The notes below the pieces were generated by a model. The model worked only from the letters and a program-made list of their open reading frames with translations. It was not told the DNA's origin and made no database searches. A stretch of DNA of 64,000 nucleotides, taken from positions 35,366-99,365 of the forward strand of contig JBLXFD010000015.1 in assembly GCA_048262455.1 (NCBI GenBank), read 5' to 3'. Numbering within the stretch: position 1 is the stretch's first letter; each line of letters starts with the position of its first letter. Position numbers and translations under genes: made by a program. The stretch comes from Psychromarinibacter sp048262455 (lineage in GTDB: Bacteria > Pseudomonadota > Alphaproteobacteria > Rhodobacterales > Rhodobacteraceae). Positions 9,544 through 18,531 of the stretch are shown one piece after another.

Positions 9544-10409
9544 TCGCCCCACTCCATCCGCCCGTCACCCCAGATCTTCACGCTGGTGCGCCGGTTGATC
9601 CAGCAGTTGAAGCAGACCGCGACGGGGGTGAAGCCGTGGCCGCTGGAGTAATCCACGTGCACCCCCAGCACCGTGGTGTCGCCGCCGGTGCCCATGGGTC
9701 CGAAGCCCAGCGCGTTGACCGCCTTCGCCAGCCGTTCCTCCATCGCCGCCAATGCCGGTTCTGGGTTGGTCTGGCCCAGCGCGCGCAGGGTCTGCTTCTT
9801 GGCCATGGACGCGCAGTGGTCGAAGGTGCCGCCGATGCCGACCCCCATCACCACCGGCGGGCAATGCTGCGCGCCGGCCTTGATCGCCACGTCGAGGATG
9901 TAGGTCTCGATCTCCTCCAGCGTGGGAAAGGTGAACAGCTCCAGCGCCGCCCAGCGGCCGGACCCCAGCGCCTTGGGCGAGCAGATCATCTCGACGTAGT
10001 CCGCGCCGCTTTCGAAGTCGTAGCTGACGATCGGCATGTCCTTGCCGTGATAGCCGCGCTCCAGCGTCAGGGGGTTGGTCACGTGCTTCAGCAGCGGCGG
10101 CTGGATCGTTTCCACCAGTTCCTCGTACCCGGCGCGGATCGCCTGCTTGAAATCGCAGTCCAGCGGCGCCTTGCTGCCCACCTTGACGAAGTAGACCGGC
10201 ACCCCGCTGTCGGAGCAGACGAAGCGGTCCTTGCGCTCTGCCAGCTCGGCGCTGCGCAGCTGCAGTTCCAGCGTGCGGCGGGCGGTCTCGTTGGTCTCGG
10301 TCACCATGGCGTCCGCCAGCGCCTTCTTGGCGTCCTCGGGCACCTTGCGCAGCGAGCGGGAGTACAGCTCCCGCGTGGCGGTGTGGATCATCTCGTCGGT
10401 GATGGCCAT
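9540..10409 (-). CDS. Class I fumarase/L(+)-tartrate dehydratase, alpha subunit (4Fe-4S)
   Basis: Catalytic subunit of 289 residues, homologous to TtdA and the N-terminal half of FumA. It carries an oxygen-labile 4Fe-4S cluster that activates the substrate hydroxyl. Candidate cluster cysteines are Cys65 in VCSDSG, one of Cys183/Cys199 flanking the GVGIGGTFDH loop, and one of Cys266/Cys269 near the C-terminus. The beta subunit gene overlaps its stop by ATGA. With the enoyl-CoA hydratase upstream it forms a three-gene minus-strand unit. Substrate (tartrate, fumarate or a substituted malate) cannot be told from sequence. Confidence 0.87.
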   Translation of the reverse strand: MAITDEMIHTATRELYSRSLRKVPEDAKKALADAMVTETNETARRTLELQLRSAELAERKDRFVCSDSGVPVYFVKVGSKAPLDCDFKQAIRAGYEELVETIQPPLLKHVTNPLTLERGYHGKDMPIVSYDFESGADYVEMICSPKALGSGRWAALELFTFPTLEEIETYILDVAIKAGAQHCPPVVMGVGIGGTFDHCASMAKKQTLRALGQTNPEPALAAMEERLAKAVNALGFGPMGTGGDTTVLGVHVDYSSGHGFTPVAVCFNCWINRRTSVKIWGDGRMEWGE

Positions 10410-10442
10410 GGCCGTCCCTTTCCTGTCCGCCGCGCCCGCCCT

Positions 10443-11210
10443 TCAGGGCTTGAACACCGGCGATCGCTTTTCCCGGAAGGCCGCCATGGCCTCGGCGCTG
10501 TCCTCGGAGGTCGAGAGCGCCTTGGTCTGGCTCTGCTCGAACCTGTAGCCCTCGTAGACCGACAGGTTCTCGGTCACCTGGAACGAGGCCTTCGCCGCCC
10601 GCACCGCCGAGGGGCTGGCCTTCGCGATGTCGCGGGCGATGCCCATGGCGGTGTCCATCAGCTCCTCCGGCGCGGTGCAGGCAGAGGCGACGCCCATGCG
10701 CAGCAGCTCCGGCCCGTAGACGCGGCGGGCGGTGAACAGCATCAGCCGCGCGTCGGATTCGCCGAGATGCCGGCGCACGTGCGCCACGCCGCCGGCGAGG
10801 CCGACGTTCACCTCGGTCATCTGCAGGAAACCCTTCTCCGAGAACACGAGGATGTCGCAGCACAGCGCCGTCACGCAGCCCGCGCCCACCGCGGCGCCGT
10901 TGACGGCGGCGATCACCGGCTTGGGGCATTCGAGGATGCAGTCGAAACTGGCCCGGACCCGGCGGTTGTGGGCGGTGTAGTTGCCCGGCTCCTGCGTCGG
11001 CCGTTCCGACAGGTCGGCCCCGGCGGAGAACGCCCGCCCCTCCCCCGTCAGCACGATGGCGCGGACGTCGTCGCGGTCGCCGAGGCTGTCCATCACCAGC
11101 TGCATCTCGCCCCGCAGGGCGTTGTTCTGGGCGTTGACGGGCGGGTTCGAGATCGTGACGCGGGCGACGTGGTCTGCGACGGCGACGTCCAGGGTCTGAA
11201 GCTCTGTCAT
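10443..11210 (-). CDS. Enoyl-CoA hydratase/isomerase family protein
   Basis: Crotonase-fold enzyme of 255 residues, which hydrates or isomerises enoyl-CoA. The oxyanion-hole segments are AFSAGADLSE near residue 60 and AVNGAAVGAGC near residue 100. The ATG at 11210 is used because a GAGAGG ribosome binding site lies next to it, within a short tandem GGCCTCTCT repeat on the plus strand, and because residues further upstream do not look like crotonase. It probably leads the operon with the fumarase-like subunits and would act on the acyl-CoA made by the CaiB-type transferase; substrate unknown. Confidence 0.87.
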   Translation of the reverse strand: MTELQTLDVAVADHVARVTISNPPVNAQNNALRGEMQLVMDSLGDRDDVRAIVLTGEGRAFSAGADLSERPTQEPGNYTAHNRRVRASFDCILECPKPVIAAVNGAAVGAGCVTALCCDILVFSEKGFLQMTEVNVGLAGGVAHVRRHLGESDARLMLFTARRVYGPELLRMGVASACTAPEELMDTAMGIARDIAKASPSAVRAAKASFQVTENLSVYEGYRFEQSQTKALSTSEDSAEAMAAFREKRSPVFKP

Positions 11211-11289
11211 GGCCTCTCTGGCCTCTCTGGGCGGGTCGGTGAAACTGCGGTTTCCGATCCCTCGCACAGGGGGCGGCGCCTCACAAGCG

Positions 11290-11315
11290 CTAAAAGCTAC
11301 CTTTATCATTTTTAG
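11290..11315 (-). promoter_or_regulatory. AT-rich inverted repeat in the promoter of the hydratase operon
   Basis: CTAAAA (11290-11295) and TTTTAG (11310-11315) form an inverted repeat with AGCTA inside (11295-11299), in the 127-base gap between the BrkB gene stop and the hydratase start. AGCTA also occurs in the other promoter regions of this cluster, so it may belong to the same regulon; weak evidence. Confidence 0.35.
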
Positions 11316-11337
11316 AGGAGAGGCAGGACCGCGGCCG

Positions 11338-12297
11338 TCACTCTTCCCGCTGCTGCCGGTCCTGCTCGCGCAGGGCGCGGGCAAGGCGGCGGATGCGGAT
11401 GGCGCGGTTCAGCTCTCCGCCGAAGATCAGCACCAGCGCGGCGAGGTACATGAAGTACAGCGCCGCCACGATCCCGGCCAGACCGGCGTAGTAGCTGGCG
11501 TAATTGGCGAAACGGCCGAGGTAGTAGGAAAATCCCGCCGCCAGCGCGAACCAGGCGGCGGCGGTGAACAGGATGCCGGGCCAGATGTTGGCAAAGCGGG
11601 TGCGCCGCGCCGGCAGCAGCACGTGCACCGAGAACAGGGCCGTCAGCAGCAGAGCCCCCGCCGCCGGGTAGCGCACCGCGCTCATGGTCACCGCGGCGGG
11701 GCGGAACTCCGGCACGATGTCGTGCAGCCAGGACCCGGCGCGCGGGGCCAGCACCAGCAGGTAGCCGATCAGCACCAGCACCAGGCTGGCCAGCAGCACC
11801 ATCCCCGCCTGCACCGCGAAAAGCACCAGCGTGGATCGCGTCTCGCGGATGCCGTAGGCCCGGTTGATCCCCACGCGCACGCCGTCCACCCCGCCCACGG
11901 CGAACCAGACGGTCAGCAGGATACCAAGGCTCAGAACCCCGCCGCGCGGCACGGTCATCACCCGCTCCACCTCGGACACGATGGGCTCGATCAGCGCCGG
12001 GGGGACGATGGCGATCAGGAACTCGATCAGGTCGGTGGCCATGGTCGAGTCGCCGATGAAGGCGGTGAGCGAACTGGTGAAGATCAGGAAGGGAAAGGCC
12101 GCCAGCAGGGCCCGGAAGGCGACGTTGCCGGCCAGGCCGAAGGCGTCGTCGTTCCACAACCGCAGGATCGCCTCGCGGAAGATCGCCACCAGCACGCGCC
12201 AGCCGATGCCGTGCAGCAGCACCTCCGGGTTCTCGGTGACGACGCCGTGGGTCAGGATGACGTCACGGCCTGATTCGTGAGCCGGGTTCGCGCTCAT
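11338..12297 (-). CDS. YihY/BrkB family inner-membrane protein
   Basis: Polytopic inner-membrane protein of 319 residues with about six hydrophobic segments. The GNVAFRALLAAFPF segment near residue 60 is the YihY/UPF0761 hallmark (the family has a GLAxNVAFRxLLxxFP-like start), and the C-terminal GGELNRAIR motif is also typical. BrkB was once proposed as a serum-resistance factor and the family was mistaken for RNase BN; its role is unknown. It has basic cytosolic ends. No operon link to the catabolic genes is evident, apart from sharing their strand. Confidence 0.85.
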   Translation of the reverse strand: MSANPAHESGRDVILTHGVVTENPEVLLHGIGWRVLVAIFREAILRLWNDDAFGLAGNVAFRALLAAFPFLIFTSSLTAFIGDSTMATDLIEFLIAIVPPALIEPIVSEVERVMTVPRGGVLSLGILLTVWFAVGGVDGVRVGINRAYGIRETRSTLVLFAVQAGMVLLASLVLVLIGYLLVLAPRAGSWLHDIVPEFRPAAVTMSAVRYPAAGALLLTALFSVHVLLPARRTRFANIWPGILFTAAAWFALAAGFSYYLGRFANYASYYAGLAGIVAALYFMYLAALVLIFGGELNRAIRIRRLARALREQDRQQREE

Positions 12298-12453
12298 GCT
12301 GCCTGCCCTGGACGCTGCGGGTGGCCGCGCCGGCGTGGCGCGGGCGATGCCTTCCCATAGCGTTCCTGCAGCCGACAGGCCAGCACCCAGACCAGCACCC
12401 CGCCGCGGGCGGCGCTGTTCGCCGCCGCGCCCCGGGGTGCGTCGCCGTCCGTC

Positions 12454-13011
12454 TTAGATCACCTTGACCTGGGTGCCCACCGGCGCCCGGACGTAGACGT
12501 CCTCGATCTGCTCGTTGTACAGGCCGATGCAGCCGCTGGAGGACCGGCGGCCGATCTTGCGCGTGTCGGCGGTGCCATGGATCCGGTAGTACTGCCAGCT
12601 GAGGTACAGCGCGCGGCTGCCCAGCGGGTTCTTCGGATCGCCGCCCGGAACATGCGCCGGCAGCGAGGGGTCGCGCTTGCGCATCGAGGGGGTCGGAGTC
12701 CAGCCCGGAAACTCGCGCTTCTCGGTGACGCGGGTATAGCCGCGGCGGGTCATGTCGTCGGTCATGGGAACCGAGGTGGGGTAGATCCGCACCTGCCCGT
12801 CCGGCGTCCAGTGCTGCATCATCCGCGAGTTGGTGTCGCAGATGATGATGCCCAGCCCGATGCTGTCGAAGTGGTCTTCCCAGCGGTGGGTCCGGAAGGA
12901 GGACATGTTGCGGTTCGTCACGCCCTGCGCCCGCACGAGCGACGGCGCCGCGATCAGCGCGCCCGCGCCAAGCAGAAGCTTCCTGCGTCCGAAGTCGGGG
13001 TTGTGTGCCAT
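12454..13011 (-). CDS. L,D-transpeptidase (YkuD domain), Tat-type signal
   Basis: Periplasmic cell-wall enzyme of 185 residues that forms 3-3 peptidoglycan crosslinks or anchors proteins through a catalytic cysteine. The N-terminus has GRRKLLLGAGALIAAP, a twin-arginine-like signal. The YkuD active site is complete: His145 in YRIHGT and Cys161 in SSSGCIGL. It stands alone. The 156 bases on its 3' side hold no recognisable gene. The 200 bases on its 5' side are a divergent promoter region shared with the formate dehydrogenase operon. Confidence 0.9.
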   Translation of the reverse strand: MAHNPDFGRRKLLLGAGALIAAPSLVRAQGVTNRNMSSFRTHRWEDHFDSIGLGIIICDTNSRMMQHWTPDGQVRIYPTSVPMTDDMTRRGYTRVTEKREFPGWTPTPSMRKRDPSLPAHVPGGDPKNPLGSRALYLSWQYYRIHGTADTRKIGRRSSSGCIGLYNEQIEDVYVRAPVGTQVKVI

Positions 13012-13212
13012 GAAACGAATCCCTCGTGCCGGTTGTCGGTGCTTTCGCCGCCAAGTCTCACCGCGCGGGGTAGAAGATCAACCCTTCGTGACATGACGAT
13101 TGGGTGAGCATGGTGTCGCAGGAAATATTCCGCCTGCCCGTGAATGGCACCGGCCGTCACGCGCCGTGTCGGCCCCCTTGCCGCACCCGCAGGCTGTTCT
13201 AATTGAACCGCC

Positions 13213-13398
13213 ATGACCGAGAAAGTTGACACCGGACGTCGTTCCATGCTGTTCGGCGCGCTCACCACCGGCGCCGCCGCGACCGTTGCCGGAAAGGCCG
13301 ACGCGGCGCCGGAACCGGCGCAGCCCGAGGACGTGCGCGCGGTGCGGTTCGAGCAGACGGAGCACGTGCGCGCCTATTACCGCGCGGCGCGCGGCTGA
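13213..13398 (+). CDS. Formate dehydrogenase region Tat-target small protein
   Basis: 61-residue protein with an N-terminal twin-arginine motif (TGRRSMLFGALTTG) and an alanine-rich cleavage region, then a short charged tail ending YYRAARG. Small Tat-target proteins like this precede formate dehydrogenase operons in many proteobacteria (TIGRFAM describes a formate dehydrogenase region TAT target); their function is unknown. It is the first gene of the fdh operon, 43 bases before the large subunit. Confidence 0.8.
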   Translation: MTEKVDTGRRSMLFGALTTGAAATVAGKADAAPEPAQPEDVRAVRFEQTEHVRAYYRAARG

Positions 13399-13441
13399 CG
13401 AAGGCGCCCGGATCAGGCCAGGCGGGGAGAGGCTGACGAGT

Positions 13442-16400
13442 ATGTTGAGACGGCGCAGTGCGGGCATCACCACCACCCACGAACTTTCCCGCCGCGGCTT
13501 CCTGCAGGCCAGCGGCCTGACCGCCGCCGCCCTCGCCATCGGCCCCGCCTCGGCCGGGCTGGTGCAGGCGGCCCCCGCGCTGGCGGACGGCGACGTGGTG
13601 CGGCGCAAGACCATCTGCCCCTTCTGTTCCGTCGGCTGCTCGATCTGGGCCGAGGTGAAGAACGACGTCTGGATCGGCCAGGAGCCTGCCTTTGAAAGCC
13701 CGATCAACCAGGGCACCCACTGCGCCAAGGGCGCGGCGGCGCGCGAGACGGTGATCGGCGAGCGGCGGCTGAAGTACCCGATGAAGAAGGTCGGCGGCGA
13801 GTGGCAGCGCATCTCGTGGGAGCAGGCGATCGCCGAGATCGGCGACGAGCTGCTGCGGCTGCGAGAAGCCCACGGGCCCGATACCGTCGGCTGGATGGGC
13901 TCGGCCAAGTTCTCGAACGAGCAGGCCTACCTGTTCCGCAAGCTCGCCGCGCTCTGGGGCACCAACAACGTCGACCACCAGGCGCGCATCTGCCATTCGA
14001 CGACCGTTGCGGGGGTGGCCAATACCTTCGGCTACGGCGCGATGACCAATACCTACAACGACATCCGCAATTCCAAGTCGATCATCATCATCGGCGGCAA
14101 CCCCGCCGAGGCGCACCCCGTTTCCATGCTGCACGTGCTGAACGGCAAGGAGAACGGCGCGCCGCTGATCGTGGTGGACCCCCGCTTCACCCGCACCGCC
14201 GCCCACGCGGACGAGTTCGTGCGCATCCGCCCCGGCGCCGACGTCGGGTTTCTCTGGGGGCTGGCGCGGATCATCCTCGAGAACGGGTGGGAAGACCGTG
14301 AATACATGCGCCAGCGGGTCTTCGGCTTCGACAAGGTGCGCGAGGAGATCGACCGCTGGACCCCCGAGGAGGTGGAGCGCGTCTCGGGCATTCCGCCCGA
14401 GCAGCTGCAGCGGGTGGCGCGCACGCTGGCGGAGAACCGGCCGGGCACGCTGATCTGGTGCATGGGGCTGACGCAATCCACCATCGGCAACAACAAGACC
14501 CGCGCCGCCTCGGTGCTGCAGCTGATCCTCGGCAACATCGGCAAGGTGGGCGGCGGCACCAACATCTTCCGCGGCCATGACAACGTTCAGGGCGCCACCG
14601 ACCTGGGCGTCGCCTGCGACACGCTGCCGGCCTACTACGGGCTGGGCGAAGGCGCCTGGAACCACTGGGGCCGGGTCTGGGACCTGGAATACGACTGGCT
14701 GCGAAGCCGCTTCGCCTCGAAGGAGATGATGGAGAAAGAGGGCATTCCCGTCAGCCGCTGGGCGGACGGGATCCTGGAGCCTGCCGAGAACCTCGACCAG
14801 CCCGGGCCGCTGACCGCGATGATCTTCTGGGGTCATGCCACCAACAGCCAGACCCGGGGCGAGGACCGCAAGGCGGCGCTGGACGCGGCGGAACTGGTGG
14901 TGGTGATCGACCCCTTCCCCACCCAGACCGCCATCGAGACCGAGCGCGCCGACGGCATGTACCTGCTGCCCGCCTCCTCGACCATGGAGATGCACGGCTC
15001 GGTCACCAACTCCAACCGTTCGCTGCAGTGGCGCGACAAGGTGGTGGAGCCGCCGTTCGAGGCGAAAAGCGACTACGAGATCACCTACCTGCTGTCCCGC
15101 GCCCTGGGCTTCGAGGCCGAGATGTTCAAGCACATCGAGGTGAAGGACGACCAGCCGGTGGCCGAGGACGTGCTGCGCGAGATCAACCGCGGCTGCTGGA
15201 CCATCGGCTACACCGGCCAGTCGCCGGAGCGGCTGAAGCAGCACATGGACGAACAGCACCGGTTCGATTCCATCACCCTGCAGGGGGCCTCGGGGCCGGT
15301 GAAAGGCGAGTACTACTGCCTGCCATGGCCCACATGGGGCCAGCCCGAACAGGGCCACCCCGGCACCCCGATCCTCTACGACACCAGCAAGCCCGTGGCC
15401 GAGGGCGGCCTGCCCTTCCGCGCCCGCTGGGGGGTAGAGCACGAGGGCGAGATCCTGCTGGCCGAGGACAGTTTCACCCAAGGCTCCGAGATCCGCGACG
15501 GCTATCCCGAGTTGTCTCTGGCGATGATCGAGGCGCTGGGGTGGGTGGACGAGCTGACCGACCGCGAGAAGCTGATCATCATGTCGATCGGCGCCGGCGT
15601 CTTCCGCTGGGACCTGTTCCAGGCGTCAGAGGCAGAGGGCAGCGCCGCCTTCGCCGAGGTCGAGGCCGAGATCGCGCGGATGCTGCGCACCGGCGACCGG
15701 GGCGAAGGCTCTCCCACCATCTCGGAATCCTGGCAGGGCGGCGACGGCAACGGCAGGGGCGGCGACACGGCGCCGGTGGAGCAGCGCTTTCCCAACTACT
15801 CCGACGAGGCGCTGGACGCGATCCGCGCCTACCTCAAGGCCGATCCGGCAAATGGCGCCGACGTGCCCCTGCGCAAAAAGATCCGCCGTGTGAACTGGAA
15901 GACGGACCTGTCCGGCGGCATCCAGCGCGTCGCCATCGCGCACGGCCTCGCACCCTACGGCAACGGCAAGGCCCGGGCCTGGGTCTGGTCCTTCCCCGAC
16001 CCCGTGCCGCTGCACCGCGAGCCGCTGTACACCGCGCGCCGCGACCTGCTGCCGGAGTACCAGACCTTCGACGACATGAAGAAGTGGCGCCTGCCGGTGC
16101 TTTTCCGCTCGATCCAGGATGTCGACTACAGCGCCGAGTACCCGATGCAGCTGACCTCGGGCCGGCTGGTGGAGTTCGAGGGCGGCGGCGACGAGACCCG
16201 GTCGAACAAGTGGCTGGCCGAGTTCCAGCAGCAGATGTTCGCAGAGATAAACCCGGCCGACGCCGCCGCCGCGGGCATCGAGAACGGCGCCGACTGCTGG
16301 GTGGCGATGCCGCTGGGCCGGATCCGCGTGAAGGCGCTGGTCACCCGGCGGGTGGGGCCGGGCACGGTCTTCGTGCCCTTCCACTTCGCCGGGATGTGGC

Positions 16401-16549
16401 AGGGCGAGGACATCTCGCACCGTTACCCCGAGGGCGCGGCGCCCTTCGTCATCGGCGAGGCCAGCAACACGGTGCAGACCTATGGCTACGACCCGGTGAC
16501 GCAGATGCAGGAAACCAAGGCGACGCTCTGCCGGATCGAGCCGGCGTGA
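13442..16549 (+). CDS. Formate dehydrogenase alpha (molybdopterin) subunit
   Basis: Catalytic subunit of 1035 residues of a membrane-bound respiratory formate dehydrogenase. It oxidises formate to CO2 at a Mo/W-bis-MGD centre, facing the periplasm after Tat export (SRRGFLQA at 16-23). The 4Fe-4S ligands are Cys59, Cys62, Cys66 and Cys94. The metal ligand is Cys184 in ARICHSTTVAG, where E. coli FdnG has selenocysteine, followed by the conserved His185. The C-terminal region has the molydopterin dinucleotide-binding block TSGRLVEFEGGGDETRSN. ATG 13442 gives the Tat signal near the N-terminus. Electrons pass to the beta and gamma subunits encoded next. Confidence 0.95.
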   Translation: MLRRRSAGITTTHELSRRGFLQASGLTAAALAIGPASAGLVQAAPALADGDVVRRKTICPFCSVGCSIWAEVKNDVWIGQEPAFESPINQGTHCAKGAAARETVIGERRLKYPMKKVGGEWQRISWEQAIAEIGDELLRLREAHGPDTVGWMGSAKFSNEQAYLFRKLAALWGTNNVDHQARICHSTTVAGVANTFGYGAMTNTYNDIRNSKSIIIIGGNPAEAHPVSMLHVLNGKENGAPLIVVDPRFTRTAAHADEFVRIRPGADVGFLWGLARIILENGWEDREYMRQRVFGFDKVREEIDRWTPEEVERVSGIPPEQLQRVARTLAENRPGTLIWCMGLTQSTIGNNKTRAASVLQLILGNIGKVGGGTNIFRGHDNVQGATDLGVACDTLPAYYGLGEGAWNHWGRVWDLEYDWLRSRFASKEMMEKEGIPVSRWADGILEPAENLDQPGPLTAMIFWGHATNSQTRGEDRKAALDAAELVVVIDPFPTQTAIETERADGMYLLPASSTMEMHGSVTNSNRSLQWRDKVVEPPFEAKSDYEITYLLSRALGFEAEMFKHIEVKDDQPVAEDVLREINRGCWTIGYTGQSPERLKQHMDEQHRFDSITLQGASGPVKGEYYCLPWPTWGQPEQGHPGTPILYDTSKPVAEGGLPFRARWGVEHEGEILLAEDSFTQGSEIRDGYPELSLAMIEALGWVDELTDREKLIIMSIGAGVFRWDLFQASEAEGSAAFAEVEAEIARMLRTGDRGEGSPTISESWQGGDGNGRGGDTAPVEQRFPNYSDEALDAIRAYLKADPANGADVPLRKKIRRVNWKTDLSGGIQRVAIAHGLAPYGNGKARAWVWSFPDPVPLHREPLYTARRDLLPEYQTFDDMKKWRLPVLFRSIQDVDYSAEYPMQLTSGRLVEFEGGGDETRSNKWLAEFQQQMFAEINPADAAAAGIENGADCWVAMPLGRIRVKALVTRRVGPGTVFVPFHFAGMWQGEDISHRYPEGAAPFVIGEASNTVQTYGYDPVTQMQETKATLCRIEPA

Positions 16550-16559
16550 GGAGAGACGG

Positions 16560-17156
16560 ATGGCACGGCTGAAATTCCTTTGCGATACAGAGCGCTGCAT
16601 CGAGTGCAACGCCTGCGCGACGGTCTGCAAGAACGAGCACGAGGTGCCCTGGGGCATGGTCCGCCGCCGGGTGGTGACGATCAACGACGGCGAACCGGGG
16701 GAGAAATCCATCGCCGTCTCCTGCATGCATTGCACCGACGCCCCCTGCGTTGCGGTCTGCCCCACCTCGACGCTCTACCAGACCGACATCGGCGTGGTGC
16801 TGCATGACAAGGACCGCTGCATCGGCTGCGGCTATTGCTTCTACGCCTGCCCCTTCGGCGCGCCGCAGTACCCCAAGCAGTCGCTCTTCGGCTCGCGCGG
16901 GGTGATGGATAAGTGCACCTTCTGCGCCGGCGGCCCCGAGGAGAACGGCAGCGAGGAGGAATTCCGCAAGTACGGCCGCAACCGCATCGCCGAGGGCAAG
17001 CTGCCGCTCTGCGCCGAGGTCTGTTCCACCCGCGCGCTGCTGGCCGGGGACGGCGAGGTGATCGGCGAGATCTACCGCGAACGCACCATCGCCCGCGGCT
17101 TCGGCTCCGGCGCATGGGGGTGGAAGACGGCCTATTACCCGGAGGCCGAGAGATGA
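16560..17156 (+). CDS. Formate dehydrogenase beta (iron-sulfur) subunit
   Basis: Electron-transfer subunit of 198 residues with ferredoxin-like cysteine clusters for four 4Fe-4S centres: CIECNACATVC near the N-terminus, CMHCTDAPCVAVCP, CIGCGYCFYACP, and the split pair CTFC / LPLCAEVC. It lacks the C-terminal membrane anchor of FdnH and is shorter, as in FDH3-type enzymes. It carries electrons from the molybdenum subunit to the cytochrome b subunit. Starts 10 bases after the alpha stop with GAGGAGAG upstream, and overlaps the gamma ATG by ATGA. Confidence 0.95.
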   Translation: MARLKFLCDTERCIECNACATVCKNEHEVPWGMVRRRVVTINDGEPGEKSIAVSCMHCTDAPCVAVCPTSTLYQTDIGVVLHDKDRCIGCGYCFYACPFGAPQYPKQSLFGSRGVMDKCTFCAGGPEENGSEEEFRKYGRNRIAEGKLPLCAEVCSTRALLAGDGEVIGEIYRERTIARGFGSGAWGWKTAYYPEAER

Positions 17157-18397
17157 GCGAGGACGAGATCCGGGTGCGCGGCCGCGATTTCACCGGCTAC
17201 CGCATTGCCGGGGCGGTGGCGGCGCTGCTGCTGCTGGTGGCGCTGGCGGTGCAGACCTACGAGCTGTTCGACGGCGACCACCTGACCCGCCCGGAAAGCA
17301 GCTGGTCCGCACGGATCGCGGGCACCGACGGCAACGACATGCCCGAGGGCAGCCGCACCATCGCCGCCGAGGTGCTGGCCGCCCGCACCCGCCTGCAGGA
17401 CGAACGCTGGCGCACCGGCCCGTCGCCGGAGGCCATGCCCTCGCCGCTGGCCGTGGGCGCGGGCGAGTTCCTGATCGAACGGCCGCTGGACGACCCCGAC
17501 GACCTGCCCACCCGCAACTGGTCGGTGGCGGACGGCGATACCCTTGCGATGCTGCGCGAAAGCGCACCGGTGGCCGGGCTGTCCTCCCTGCCCTACAACG
17601 GCGCCGCGCTGTTCGAGCGCCCGGCGGCCCGCGACTGGCGCTGGGGCATGGCGGACATCGTCACCCATCTCGGCGCCATCGTCATCCTCGGCTTCAGCCT
17701 GCTGCTGGCGCTGCTGCTGGCGATCCGCGGCCGGGTGCCCATCGCCCGGGGAAAGTCCCTCGAGAAGGTCAAGCGGTTCAACTGGTTCGAACGCGCCAAC
17801 CACTGGCTGACCGCCACCAGCTTCATCGGCCTTGCCCTGACCGGGATCGTCATCGGCTACGGCGACACCCTGATCCGCCCCTTCGGCGAGCCGCTGCTGG
17901 GCACCCTCGGCTGGTGGTCCACCTGGGGCCACGCGATGTTCGCGCCCGGCTTCGCGCTGGGGGTGACGGCGATGCTGGTGCTCTGGGTGCGGCGCAACCT
18001 GCCCAGCCGCCTCGACCTCAACTGGCTGGCCCGCGCCGGCGGCTTCTTCAGCGACGACCCCGACAACCCGCCGGCCCGCAAGTTCAATGCCGGGCAGAAG
18101 CTGATCTTCTGGAGCGCGGTCCTGGGCGGCTGGCTGATGGTGGCCAGCGGCGTGACGCTGATGTTCCCCGGCTTCTGGCTGGGCCTCGACGCCATGGGCT
18201 GGGTGATGCTGACCCACGCGGTCTTTGCCACCTTCCTGATCGCGATCTTCATCGGCCACATCTACATCGGCACGGTGGGAATGCAGGGCGCCTTCGACGC
18301 CATGTGGTCCGGCTGGGTCGACCGCAACTGGGCCGAGGAACACCACGACCTCTGGCTCGCCGAGATCGAGCGCAAGCACCCGGAGCGCAGCACATGA
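17153..18397 (+). CDS. Formate dehydrogenase gamma (cytochrome b556) subunit
   Basis: Inner-membrane dihaem cytochrome b of 414 residues that passes electrons from formate to the quinone pool. The N-terminal 170 residues contain a first membrane helix (about 20-40) and a large periplasmic-looking insert. The FdhG core follows, with the conserved RFNWFERANHWLTA start (haem-ligand histidine), TWGHAMFAPG and a last-helix histidine in IGHIYIGTVGMQGAFDAM. The gene overlaps its neighbours by ATGA on both sides, so all fdh structural genes are translationally linked. Confidence 0.93.
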   Translation: MSEDEIRVRGRDFTGYRIAGAVAALLLLVALAVQTYELFDGDHLTRPESSWSARIAGTDGNDMPEGSRTIAAEVLAARTRLQDERWRTGPSPEAMPSPLAVGAGEFLIERPLDDPDDLPTRNWSVADGDTLAMLRESAPVAGLSSLPYNGAALFERPAARDWRWGMADIVTHLGAIVILGFSLLLALLLAIRGRVPIARGKSLEKVKRFNWFERANHWLTATSFIGLALTGIVIGYGDTLIRPFGEPLLGTLGWWSTWGHAMFAPGFALGVTAMLVLWVRRNLPSRLDLNWLARAGGFFSDDPDNPPARKFNAGQKLIFWSAVLGGWLMVASGVTLMFPGFWLGLDAMGWVMLTHAVFATFLIAIFIGHIYIGTVGMQGAFDAMWSGWVDRNWAEEHHDLWLAEIERKHPERST

Positions 18398-18531
18398 CCA
18401 GCTTCGCCATCGGCCTGGCGGCGGCCGCCTTCCTCGCCGCCGGGGCCCTGTTCGTCTACCAGGCCGCCGAGATCACGGTGATCGAAAAGACCGCCGACCG
18501 CTCTGTCCTGATCGAGGAGCACGAGCGCTAG
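18394..18531 (+). CDS. 45-residue single-span membrane protein coupled to fdh
   Basis: Small ORF whose ATG overlaps the gamma-subunit stop (ATGA). The protein has one hydrophobic helix (about residues 4-25, alanine-rich) and a charged C-terminal tail, VIEKTADRSVLIEEHER. Codon use looks like the neighbours. Its stop overlaps the stop of the convergent hydratase gene by 2 bases. No family is recognised. Position and coupling suggest an accessory or assembly peptide of the formate dehydrogenase membrane complex, by analogy with small subunits of other respiratory enzymes; this is inference. Confidence 0.65.
   Translation: MTSFAIGLAAAAFLAAGALFVYQAAEITVIEKTADRSVLIEEHER

Noticed and set aside
13991..13999. 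Possible selenocysteine codon at the formate dehydrogenase active site
   Set aside because: The codon reads TGC (Cys184), so this is the cysteine form and there is no in-frame TGA.
13262..15481. Long open frame opposite the formate dehydrogenase alpha gene
   Set aside because: No conserved domain, low-complexity composition and complete overlap with a gene that has all catalytic residues.
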